Assembly: GCA_033851915.1 (NCBI GenBank)
Contig: JAWSVM010000001.1
Span: forward strand, 620,001 to 684,000
Direction of reading: 5' to 3'
DNA: 64,000 nt
Source of the DNA: UBA1672 sp033851915
GTDB lineage: Bacteria; Pseudomonadota; Alphaproteobacteria; Micavibrionales; Micavibrionaceae
The position numbers and the translations under genes are program-made. Under the pieces are notes generated by a model. That model searched no databases. It saw only the letters and a list, made by a program, of their open reading frames with translations, and was not told the origin of the DNA. Below, piece by piece: positions 51,737 through 59,894 of the stretch (position 1 is its first letter; every line of letters starts with the position of its first letter).

Positions 51737-52351
51737 ATGGTATCAGATATGAGTGTTCAAGATATAACAACGCAAGATAACCGACCTAGCCGTGATGAGG
51801 CGATGAAGGCCGTGGAGACGCTGTTGCGTTGGGCGGGTGAAGATCCATCCCGCGAAGGTTTGCTTGATACACCAAAGCGCGTTGTGAAGGCGTATGAAGA
51901 GTTTTTCTCCGGCTATACCAAGGTTGCTTCGGCAGAATTGCAAAAGACGTTCGAAGATATCGAAGGCTTTGATGACATGGTTTTGGTGAAGGACATTGAT
52001 TTTGTATCCCACTGTGAACATCACCTTGTGCCGATTTTGGGTAAAGCGCATGTGGCGTATTGGCCTGACGAGAAAGTTGTCGGGATTTCAAAGTTGGCGC
52101 GTGTTGTTGATATTTTTGGTCGCCGCCTTGTGTCACAGGAAAATATGACCCGTAATATTTTAAAATGTATTGATGAAACGCTAAAGCCTAAAGGTGTTGC
52201 GGTTTATATCGATGCGAACCATCAATGCATGTCAACGCGCGGTGTTAATAAGGGCGCGTCATCGACTGTAACCTCTATGTTCTGCGGTGTTTTCAAAGAA
52301 GATAGAGACGTACAGCGTCGTTTTCTGGACATGATTCATTATTCGCGTTAG
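51737..52351 (+). CDS. folE: GTP cyclohydrolase I
   Basis: FolE makes dihydroneopterin triphosphate from GTP, the first step of folate synthesis. The 204-residue protein has CEHHLVPILGKAHVAY (zinc cysteine and histidines), GISKLARVVDIFGRRLVSQENM and DANHQCMSTRGV with the second zinc cysteine, so this is the zinc-dependent type IA enzyme. A second in-frame ATG three codons in (MSVQD) is an alternative start. It is followed closely by pyrC. Confidence 0.97.
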   Translation: MVSDMSVQDITTQDNRPSRDEAMKAVETLLRWAGEDPSREGLLDTPKRVVKAYEEFFSGYTKVASAELQKTFEDIEGFDDMVLVKDIDFVSHCEHHLVPILGKAHVAYWPDEKVVGISKLARVVDIFGRRLVSQENMTRNILKCIDETLKPKGVAVYIDANHQCMSTRGVNKGASSTVTSMFCGVFKEDRDVQRRFLDMIHYSR

Positions 52352-52385
52352 TCTGCCTCTGTTCTTCAGAAGGGGATGATCCGCG

Positions 52386-53489
52386 ATGATCGAATTTACA
52401 CTTCCAAAATGGTATGATTTACACACGCATTTCCGACAAGGGGATGTGGTGGCGCCTTATATTCAGGCGCATTTGGATATGGGATGCGTTGGTGCGCTTG
52501 CGATGCCCAACACGAAACCGCCGACTGCGGTTGTATTCGAGGCGGATGAGGGCGATGAATATTGGAGTGTTGAGCGTTATATGCGTGATTTACGTAGATC
52601 AGGTGGAGATCAATTCAGTGAATTGATTGTGCCGTTATATCTGACCAAAGACACAACGCCCGAGATGGTTCGCAAGGGCGCGGAGAGTGGCGTTTTAAAG
52701 GCGTGTAAGTCTTATCCGCCGCATGGCACAACAGGCGCGGAGTTTGGCATTCCTGTGACAGAATTTATTGATAATGGCGTTTTTGCCGCAATGGAAGAGG
52801 CAGACATTGTTCTGTGTATCCATGGTGAAGAGCATGGCTTGCCGCCCGAGCAGTATTTTGATCGCGCGGGTAATGCGGAAGAGTTATTCTATACCGAGCG
52901 CATGCCACGTGTGCGTGAGAAATTCCCGAACCTTAAAATCGTGTGTGAGCATGTGACAACGAAGGTGGCTGTGGATTTTGTGCATAGTAGTGGTGTCAAC
53001 ATTGTTGCAACAATTACGCCGCAGCATTTGATTTATACCATCGGAGATTTAATACAGGGGCTTAAATATCATTTGTTTTGTTTGCCTGTTTTGAAGCATT
53101 GTGCGGATCGTGATGCGTTGCGTGCGGCGGTTGCCAGCGCGGATAACACTAAGTTCTTTGCCGGAACCGACAGCGCACCTCATACCACCAAAGCCACGGC
53201 TTGCGGCTGTGCGGCGGGATGTTTTACGGGGGGTATAGCGCCGCAGCTCTATGCGCAGGCCTTTGAAATGGCAGGCGTTGATTTATCCGATGCGCAAGGG
53301 CAGGATATATTCAAGAACTTCCTTTGTCTGAACGGCGCGGCGTTTTATGGTCTGCCTATTCCGGAAGAGACATTCACCTTGGTTAGAGAAGAGGCCGCCG
53401 TTGAAATGTTGAAAACATCAGAGGGTGATGTGACGCCATTGCCGCTTGGTTTGGGGCAGCAAAATTTACCATGGTCTATTCGGCGTTAG
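52386..53489 (+). CDS. pyrC: Dihydroorotase (PyrC, type like E. coli)
   Basis: The 367-residue amidohydrolase closes the pyrimidine ring by forming dihydroorotate. Metal ligands are seen in DLHTHFRQGD (the HxH), the carbamylated lysine in ACKSYPPHG, histidines in IHGEEHG and CEHVTT, and the catalytic aspartate in GTDSAPHTT. This is the shorter class II form. It lies 34 bases after folE and three bases before the methyltransferase gene, suggesting one operon. PyrF, a later enzyme in the pathway, is at 62.4 kb. Confidence 0.95.
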   Translation: MIEFTLPKWYDLHTHFRQGDVVAPYIQAHLDMGCVGALAMPNTKPPTAVVFEADEGDEYWSVERYMRDLRRSGGDQFSELIVPLYLTKDTTPEMVRKGAESGVLKACKSYPPHGTTGAEFGIPVTEFIDNGVFAAMEEADIVLCIHGEEHGLPPEQYFDRAGNAEELFYTERMPRVREKFPNLKIVCEHVTTKVAVDFVHSSGVNIVATITPQHLIYTIGDLIQGLKYHLFCLPVLKHCADRDALRAAVASADNTKFFAGTDSAPHTTKATACGCAAGCFTGGIAPQLYAQAFEMAGVDLSDAQGQDIFKNFLCLNGAAFYGLPIPEETFTLVREEAAVEMLKTSEGDVTPLPLGLGQQNLPWSIRR

Positions 53490-53492
53490 ACG

Positions 53493-54692
53493 ATGAGCTG
53501 GCAAAAACTTTTACAATCAGATGTGCAGCAATTTATCAAAAAGCATGAATGTGATGATGTGCGCAGCTTGGCTTTGAAGACGCCGCCTGACCTCTCTTGG
53601 CCGTATAGTCTCATTCTGGATCAAATCAAGGTGCGCCAAAAAGCGCGTTTAAAGTCATTGGATCTGTACGAAACGCACGGTATCATATTTCCAATTAATG
53701 ACGTTTACGAGCAAGCATCCTCTTCTGCGTGTGCAGCTTACAAGGCAAGTTTGGTTCGTGGAGAGCATTTTGTTGATTTAACCGCAGGCAGCGGCGCAGA
53801 TGCGTATGCTTTCGCCAAGCGTTTTAAGTTCGGCGTGCTTGTTGAACGGGACGAGGCTTGCGCGGCGTTGCTGGAGCATAACGTGGCTGTTCTGGATAAG
53901 GTGTATAAAGCTGCGGGGGAGCTTACAGTGTATCACGGTGATGCCGCTGCATACGTACAGGGGATGAGTGATGTTGATTTCGCTTTTATTGATCCGCAGC
54001 GTCGTGAGGGGGGACGTAAAGGCATTTATGATTTATCGGCATGCTCCCCTGATATTGTTTCGCTACTCCCAGTTTTGAAAAGCAAGGCGCAGAGGGTAAT
54101 TGTTAAAACTTCGCCTGTCTTAGACATCGAAAAAGCCATTGCGTCACTTGGGTCAGTCACGCAAGTTCACGTGGTTCAGTGGCAAGGGGAGTGCAAAGAG
54201 GTTCTTTATGATCTTGATTTTTCATCCCCTGTGAAAAGCGGTGATGTGAATATTGTTGCTGTCGATATCGATTCGTTCGGAGAAGTGCAGCAAAGGTTAT
54301 CTTATAAAATATCTGATGAGAAAAATGCGGCACTAGACTATGCGATGCCGAAAAAATATATCTATGAGCCGGGGCCGGCCTTTCAAAAATCCGGTGGTTT
54401 CAAATCTATGGCTTTGGGGTTTGATGTGCAAAAACTTCATCAGCATTCCCATCTTTATACGTCGGATGACATACATACGAATTTTCCGGGGAAAATGTAT
54501 GAGGTTGCGGATGTTGTGTCAGTTAAGGCTAAAGGGCTTGGTGTGAAAAAGGCTGATTTAACGCTACGGAACTTTCCGGGCACTGTTCAAACGTTGAGAA
54601 AAAAACTTAAATTGTCGGATGGTGGCTGTCACCGTATATTTGCTACAACATTGTGTGATGAAACAAAAAAACTCATAATTTGCCATAAGTAA
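53493..54692 (+). CDS. Class I SAM-dependent methyltransferase with THUMP-like C-terminus
   Basis: The 399-residue protein has an N-terminal helical part with SLILDQIKVRQKARLKSL, a Rossmann methyltransferase core with motif I VDLTAGSGADAYAF near residue 94 and DFAFIDPQRREGGRKG near 165, and a C-terminal region like the THUMP-like domain (LKLSDGGCHRIFATTL). From memory this whole arrangement is typical of proteins in Bacteroidota, so it may be a transferred gene. The substrate is unknown; an RNA base is possible. It begins three bases after pyrC. Confidence 0.82.
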   Translation: MSWQKLLQSDVQQFIKKHECDDVRSLALKTPPDLSWPYSLILDQIKVRQKARLKSLDLYETHGIIFPINDVYEQASSSACAAYKASLVRGEHFVDLTAGSGADAYAFAKRFKFGVLVERDEACAALLEHNVAVLDKVYKAAGELTVYHGDAAAYVQGMSDVDFAFIDPQRREGGRKGIYDLSACSPDIVSLLPVLKSKAQRVIVKTSPVLDIEKAIASLGSVTQVHVVQWQGECKEVLYDLDFSSPVKSGDVNIVAVDIDSFGEVQQRLSYKISDEKNAALDYAMPKKYIYEPGPAFQKSGGFKSMALGFDVQKLHQHSHLYTSDDIHTNFPGKMYEVADVVSVKAKGLGVKKADLTLRNFPGTVQTLRKKLKLSDGGCHRIFATTLCDETKKLIICHK

Positions 54693-54698
54693 TCAGTT

Positions 54699-54726
54699 TT
54701 GACTTCGTAATGGCAAATTGTACTAT
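54699..54726 (+). promoter_or_regulatory. Probable promoter of the GGDEF/EAL gene
   Basis: TTGACT (54699-54704) and TACTAT (54721-54726), with a 16-base spacer, resemble a sigma-70 promoter. A CCCTAT/ATAGGG inverted repeat (54734-54752) with a 7-base loop lies just downstream, about where transcription would start, and may be an operator or leader hairpin. Confidence 0.45.
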
Positions 54727-54864
54727 ATTCGTACCCTATAGCTCAAATAGGGATAACTCCTCAGTTAATTGCAAAATCTAAAGACCTTTTTAATAATTAG
54801 AGATATATAATATATATGAGTTTTTAAGGGACTTAAGTAGGCAATTTGTAATTTGAGAGAGCGG

Positions 54865-57048
54865 ATGGGAATTTATTCTGTGTCTAAAACTATGCTGGGT
54901 AATGCGTCGGCTGATCAGGAAAGTGTTTCTGATCAGAAGTCTTCGTTTGCGTTACGTAGCATTTTTGTCTCTTCCCCCACCCATATCTGGTGTAGTAAAA
55001 TTAGTTGGCGCATTGCGTTAACTGCGTTTATGACGATTTTGTTGGTTCAAACACTGGTTTTAAATCTGGGCGGTATTGAGCAATATCGTCAAGAGCAGCT
55101 GGCTGCTTTGACAAATGAGGCGCGTAGTGCGGTTTCCTCTATTATAGATCCTGAGAAACGCGATACACGGCATTCTCCTTTTGCGGATAAACATGTTGAA
55201 CGACTTTTGCAAACAACCAATGTTACCGGTTTGACGGTATATTCTTATCAATATGACTTTATTCAAAGCTATGGTGTTCCTACACATCTGGTTGTTGCGG
55301 TGAATGTGCTGGACAAAACCTATGAGAGTGCAAATGGCTCTGCGTATGAGGTCGTTTTTAGGGGAGCTGATATTCGCAGTACATTTCTAATTGTAGCGCG
55401 GATGGATTCCAGCAATATTGATGTGCGTGTGTCATCCTACGTTATTCAAAGCATTAAAATTATGGTTATTTTGTCGTTGCTTGTGACGACTGTTTTGATG
55501 ATTGCGCTTGGTAAGTGGTTGTTGGAGCCTATTTTGTTTATGCGCTCTGCGCTGGTGTCGGCGTTCCAAAATCCTGAAAATCCAGTGATAAAAGAATCCC
55601 CGCATACGCATTCGGATGAAATTGGTGCGGCTATTTCATTATTGCAGAAATTGATTTCACAAAATGCTGATAACCTTAAACACCTTAAAAGTACGGCTGA
55701 AGATAAAATCCATAAACTGGCCTATTACGATACTTTGACCGGCTTGCCGAATCGGGCGTTGTTTATTCAAAAACTGTCTGAGCGCGGACGTGTTCAAAAT
55801 GACGAGACCGTGGAAAGATTCGCTGTGGTTACGCTGGATCTGGATCACTTTAAAGATATTAATGACTCCATGGGGCATAATGTCGGTGATGCGATTTTGC
55901 GCTCTGTTGGTAAAAGATTGCGGGCATCTTTGCCTGATGTCGCTCTTGTTTCAAGGACGGGAGAGGATGAATACGCGATTATGATGCCTTTATCAGGGCA
56001 AAATCTGGAGGCAAAGGATGTTGCCGAACGCGCGCTTGGTGTTATTCGCGCAGAGCCATTTAAAGTCTTTAATGAAGAATTTCAGGTGCGTGCATCTGTT
56101 GGTGTTTCTACTTTTCCTGATGATGGGGCAGAGCCTGAGACGGTGTTGAAGAATTCTGATATTGCACTGAACCGTGCGAAGGAAGAGGGTCGTGATACGA
56201 TTAAAGAATATTCCGAGGACTTTGACCGTGCGGTGCAAGAGCGCTTCCAGATGTTGCGTGATCTGCGTGATGCGCTTGAACAAGACCAATTAGAGCTTTA
56301 TTATCAACCTCAGCTTTGTTTGAAAACTGGTGCGGTTATTGGCGCCGAGGCTTTGCTGCGTTGGTGGAAGCCTGATAATAGTAAAAATGGCGGGCAATTT
56401 ATATCACCGGCTCAATTTATACCAATTGCAGAGCAGTCAGGATTGATTGTTCCGATTGGGCAGTGGGTTTTACAAAATGCGTGCCGTACGGCGAAAGCCT
56501 GCAAAGATGAGCATGGTATAGATATTCGTTTTGCGGTGAACGTGTCGGGCAATCAATTTGTTCACGGGGATATATACCAAGATGTTTCCAGTATTCTTCA
56601 GGAGACGGGGCTTGATCCGAAGATGCTTGAGTTGGAAGTTACGGAAAGTGTCTTTATGGATGATATCCAATCGACAGTTCAAATCTTAAAGAATCTACAT
56701 TCTTTGGGTATCGAATTGGCAATTGATGATTTCGGGACGGGGTATTCTTCTTTGTCATATCTTAGTCAGTTCCCGATTGACCGTTTGAAAATTGACCAGT
56801 CTTTTATTCGCAATGCGCTTGATGATAAAGAGAATGCCGCGATTGCACGGACTATTATCAGTCTTGGGCATTCTTTAAATCTCAGCGTGATTGCCGAGGG
56901 CGTTGAAACAAAAGAGCATGAACAATTTTTACTTGATCATGATTGTGACGAGGTTCAGGGCTATCGTTATTCCCGTCCTGTTCCGGTTGATGAATTTATC
57001 GAATTTGTTAAGAACTATAATGGTGATCTCAAGAGCTTTCCCTCATAA
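54865..57048 (+). CDS. Membrane GGDEF/EAL protein, probable c-di-GMP phosphodiesterase
   Basis: The 727-residue protein has a first span near 45-70, a periplasmic sensor region of about 125 residues, a second span near 195-220 and then GGDEF and EAL domains. The GGDEF site reads TGEDEY near residue 364 in place of GGDEF/GGEEF, so cyclase activity is doubtful. The EAL domain keeps AEALLRW near 493, NVSGNQF, ELEVTES, IDDFGTGYSSLSYL and LKIDQSFI, so c-di-GMP hydrolysis is likely. The degenerate GGDEF domain may bind GTP as an allosteric site, as in some known proteins. GAGAG precedes the ATG at 54865; an upstream TTG is less likely. Confidence 0.9.
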   Translation: MGIYSVSKTMLGNASADQESVSDQKSSFALRSIFVSSPTHIWCSKISWRIALTAFMTILLVQTLVLNLGGIEQYRQEQLAALTNEARSAVSSIIDPEKRDTRHSPFADKHVERLLQTTNVTGLTVYSYQYDFIQSYGVPTHLVVAVNVLDKTYESANGSAYEVVFRGADIRSTFLIVARMDSSNIDVRVSSYVIQSIKIMVILSLLVTTVLMIALGKWLLEPILFMRSALVSAFQNPENPVIKESPHTHSDEIGAAISLLQKLISQNADNLKHLKSTAEDKIHKLAYYDTLTGLPNRALFIQKLSERGRVQNDETVERFAVVTLDLDHFKDINDSMGHNVGDAILRSVGKRLRASLPDVALVSRTGEDEYAIMMPLSGQNLEAKDVAERALGVIRAEPFKVFNEEFQVRASVGVSTFPDDGAEPETVLKNSDIALNRAKEEGRDTIKEYSEDFDRAVQERFQMLRDLRDALEQDQLELYYQPQLCLKTGAVIGAEALLRWWKPDNSKNGGQFISPAQFIPIAEQSGLIVPIGQWVLQNACRTAKACKDEHGIDIRFAVNVSGNQFVHGDIYQDVSSILQETGLDPKMLELEVTESVFMDDIQSTVQILKNLHSLGIELAIDDFGTGYSSLSYLSQFPIDRLKIDQSFIRNALDDKENAAIARTIISLGHSLNLSVIAEGVETKEHEQFLLDHDCDEVQGYRYSRPVPVDEFIEFVKNYNGDLKSFPS

Positions 57049-57088
57049 AGCATTTGCGCATTGATCTGGATGCGTGTAAATCAAACCC

Positions 57089-58462
57089 ATGACACAAGAT
57101 TTATATTCCAGAAATTTAACATCAAAACGTTGCAAGGCTTTAAAGGGCGATGCACGTATTCCCGGTGACAAATCTATATCCCATCGCTCTATTATGCTGG
57201 GTGCTTTGGCTGTTGGTGAAACGATTGTCAGTGGTTTGCTGGAGGGAGAAGATGTTCTACACACGGCGATGGCGATGCGGGCTATGGGCGCGAAAATAAC
57301 CCATGACGATGATGGTCTGTGGCGGATATACGGCGTTGGTGTCGGTGGCTTACGTGAACCTGAACAAGTGCTTGAAATGGGCAATAGTGGCACGTCTACG
57401 CGCCTGTTGATGGGATTGGTCGGGGGGCATAATATTACAGCCACATTCACAGGGGATGCATCCCTTGTTAAGCGCCCGATGAAGCGCATTGTAACGCCGC
57501 TTGAGATGATGGGGGCAACGTTCTTGTCACGCTCTGGTGATCGCTTGCCTTTAACTGTTAAGGGTGCGGAAAATACATTGCCGATTGAATATAAGCTGCC
57601 TGTGGCTTCGGCGCAGGTGAAGTCTGCGATTATGCTGGCCGGTTTGAATGCTGCTGGTCGTACGACTGTGATTGAAGATCACCCTACACGTGACCATACG
57701 GAAAATATGTTGCGGCATTTCGGCGTTGATGTTGAGGTGGAAGAGTTGGTGGGCGGTGCGCGTGCCATTCATGTGCAAGGCCATCAGGAGCTTCAAGGCT
57801 GCGCGATTGATGTGCCCGCGGATCCAAGTTCTGCGGCGTTTGCGGTTGTTGCTGCGCTGATTAACGAGGGTTCGGAAATCACGTTAAGCCGTGTTGGCAT
57901 TAATGAAACACGCATTGGTCTCTATACAACCTTGCAGGAAATGGGTGCGGATATTGAATTTAAGAATAAACGCATAGAGGCGGGCGAGCCTGTGGCGGAT
58001 ATCATTGTTAAGGGCACAGGGTCTCTGCGCGGTATTGATGTACCGGAAAGCCGCGTGCCGTCGATGATTGACGAGTTTCCGATTTTGGCTATTGCTGCGG
58101 CCTGTGCGCAAGGGACAACCAAGATGACGGGCTTGAAAGAGCTTCGAGTTAAAGAGAGTGACCGTTTATTGATGATGGCAAAAGGTTTGAAAGCGTGCGG
58201 TATATCGTTGGAGATGGGTGATGATAGCTTGACGATTAATAGTAATGGTGGTGGGTGTATAGGCGGCGCATGCGTGGAAACCGCGCTGGATCACCGTATT
58301 GCGATGAGCTTTTTGGTGCTTGGCACTGTTACGCAAGAGCCTGTCTCTGTTGATGACGCCGCGCCGATTAAAACCAGCTTTCCGAATTTTATCGAATTGA
58401 TGAATGATTTGGGTGCGGAGATCGGTACGCCTGATGATTCTGATGAATTGAGATTGGTTTAA
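57089..58462 (+). CDS. aroA: 3-phosphoshikimate 1-carboxyvinyltransferase (EPSP synthase)
   Basis: AroA joins PEP to shikimate 3-phosphate in the aromatic pathway; its product leads to chorismate and, through prephenate, to the PheA step encoded at 29 kb. The 457-residue enzyme has ARIPGDKSISHRSIMLGALA, the MGNSGTSTRLLMG loop, PVASAQVKSAIMLAGL and VKESDRL near the C-terminus. Length and motif order match the family. The order aroA-cmk-rpsA is common in alphaproteobacteria, and here only a convergent lipoprotein gene interrupts it. Confidence 0.96.
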   Translation: MTQDLYSRNLTSKRCKALKGDARIPGDKSISHRSIMLGALAVGETIVSGLLEGEDVLHTAMAMRAMGAKITHDDDGLWRIYGVGVGGLREPEQVLEMGNSGTSTRLLMGLVGGHNITATFTGDASLVKRPMKRIVTPLEMMGATFLSRSGDRLPLTVKGAENTLPIEYKLPVASAQVKSAIMLAGLNAAGRTTVIEDHPTRDHTENMLRHFGVDVEVEELVGGARAIHVQGHQELQGCAIDVPADPSSAAFAVVAALINEGSEITLSRVGINETRIGLYTTLQEMGADIEFKNKRIEAGEPVADIIVKGTGSLRGIDVPESRVPSMIDEFPILAIAAACAQGTTKMTGLKELRVKESDRLLMMAKGLKACGISLEMGDDSLTINSNGGGCIGGACVETALDHRIAMSFLVLGTVTQEPVSVDDAAPIKTSFPNFIELMNDLGAEIGTPDDSDELRLV

Positions 58463-58467
58463 GCTTA

Positions 58468-59073
58468 TTATTTGAGCTCTTCCGGCTTCCATTCATCAAG
58501 CCATAGATCACGATAAACAATCGGCGGTGTTTTACCACTATCGAAAAAATACGTATCAATTGCGTAGATATCATCAGTTTTTATTTCACGTAGTGTTGCG
58601 CTGTTATGTGGCCACATACCGTCAATGAAATAACCGCGATGTATGGGGTCTGATGTTTTGTGCCATTTGAACTGTACGTCTTTTTCAAGAAATCTGAGAT
58701 ATTGTGATGTATTGATTGTTTCATCAATGCAATCCATTTGATCTTCATCGCTTTCAAAGTTTTCGGCCTCTCCTCTGTCGGGGGTCATATTTGTGAGGGC
58801 AGTGACTTTGGTTTCGATTAGGGCAATGGCTTTTGCAATTCTTTTGCGCTCTTCTTTTGCGGTGGTTGGTGGGGGTGAGAATATTGCCGTGATATTGTTC
58901 CAATCTTTATCGGGTATGGAGACATCGGTTTGGTAGGTGCAGCTAAACCCGTGGCAGATGATGAAACGTGCGGGAGACGCCGTTTTGTCGGTGTAGGGGT
59001 GGAGGCTGATGCCTTGTCCTTTGGAACATCCAAGCAGAAGTGGTAACAGGCATAATATTTTCAAAATCTTCAT
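58468..59073 (-). CDS. Lipoprotein of unknown function
   Basis: The 201-residue product has a lipoprotein signal peptide with lipobox LLGC and lipid-anchor Cys16. The mature part begins with a strand-rich segment holding ICHGFSCTYQTDVSI, a likely disulphide, then a helical part rich in Glu and Asp, and ends with a DTYFFDSGKTPPIVYRDLWLDEW segment. I recall similar uncharacterised lipoproteins in alphaproteobacteria but cannot name a family. It converges on aroA with a 5-base gap and is divergent from cmk. Confidence 0.7.
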   Translation of the reverse strand: MKILKILCLLPLLLGCSKGQGISLHPYTDKTASPARFIICHGFSCTYQTDVSIPDKDWNNITAIFSPPPTTAKEERKRIAKAIALIETKVTALTNMTPDRGEAENFESDEDQMDCIDETINTSQYLRFLEKDVQFKWHKTSDPIHRGYFIDGMWPHNSATLREIKTDDIYAIDTYFFDSGKTPPIVYRDLWLDEWKPEELK

Positions 59074-59120
59074 AGAATAAGGCTTGCTCTCATTTTATAT
59101 ACAGGGGTAAGTATAGTCTC

Positions 59121-59777
59121 ATGAAAAAGATTATTGCGATTGATGGGCCCGCGGCAAGCGGAAAAGGAACTTTATCACGAAATTTGGCGAATGTGCTGAA
59201 TTTTGCCCATATGGATACGGGCGCACTTTATCGCGCAGTGGCGTATGAGGTTTTACAAATGGGTGCTGATCCTACGCAAGAAGAGGCCGCGTTGGCAGGG
59301 TGTCAGAGCTTGCAAGATAAAATGGCGCATGAAGATGTATTGTTTAATGATGCGCTACGCAATGATGTAATTGGTGAGGCTGCGTCTAAGGTGGCGGTTA
59401 TTCAAAGCGTGCGCGATGCGTTGATTACGTTGCAAAAATCTTTCGCGAGTGCGCCGGGTGAGGGATTCTCCGGTGCTATTCTGGATGGGCGTGATATTGG
59501 CACGGTGATTTGCCCCGATGCGCCTTTAAAGCTCTATGTGACGGCAAATGTCGAGATTCGCGCGAAAAGACGCATGAAAGAGTTGCATTCCAAGGGATTA
59601 GACGCTACATATAAGGCCGTTTTAGAGGATATGCGTGCGCGTGACGCTCGAGATTCCGGCCGTAAGGCTGCTCCACTAAGGCCTGCCAAGGACGCTATTA
59701 TCATTGATAGCAGCGATTTAGGCGAGGCACAGATGTTGGAAACAGCCTTAACATATGCGAAAAAAGCATTTGGCTAG
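59121..59777 (+). CDS. cmk: Cytidylate kinase
   Basis: Cmk phosphorylates CMP and dCMP. The 218-residue protein has the P-loop AIDGPAASGKGTLSR at residues 5-19, the HMDTGALYRAVAYE nucleotide-binding segment, ILDGRDIGTVICPDAPLKLYVTA and RARDARDSGRKAAPLRPA, all typical. It precedes rpsA, a conserved neighbour in proteobacteria. Confidence 0.96.
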   Translation: MKKIIAIDGPAASGKGTLSRNLANVLNFAHMDTGALYRAVAYEVLQMGADPTQEEAALAGCQSLQDKMAHEDVLFNDALRNDVIGEAASKVAVIQSVRDALITLQKSFASAPGEGFSGAILDGRDIGTVICPDAPLKLYVTANVEIRAKRRMKELHSKGLDATYKAVLEDMRARDARDSGRKAAPLRPAKDAIIIDSSDLGEAQMLETALTYAKKAFG

Positions 59778-59894
59778 AATAGAGTTCATGATGCATTAGC
59801 GAAAGTATCTCCTATTACGACGGTGTCTATCGTTCCTTTGCAAAGATCACGGGGATGTGTAAATGCCAATTCGAATATTGAAAGGAATACGACT

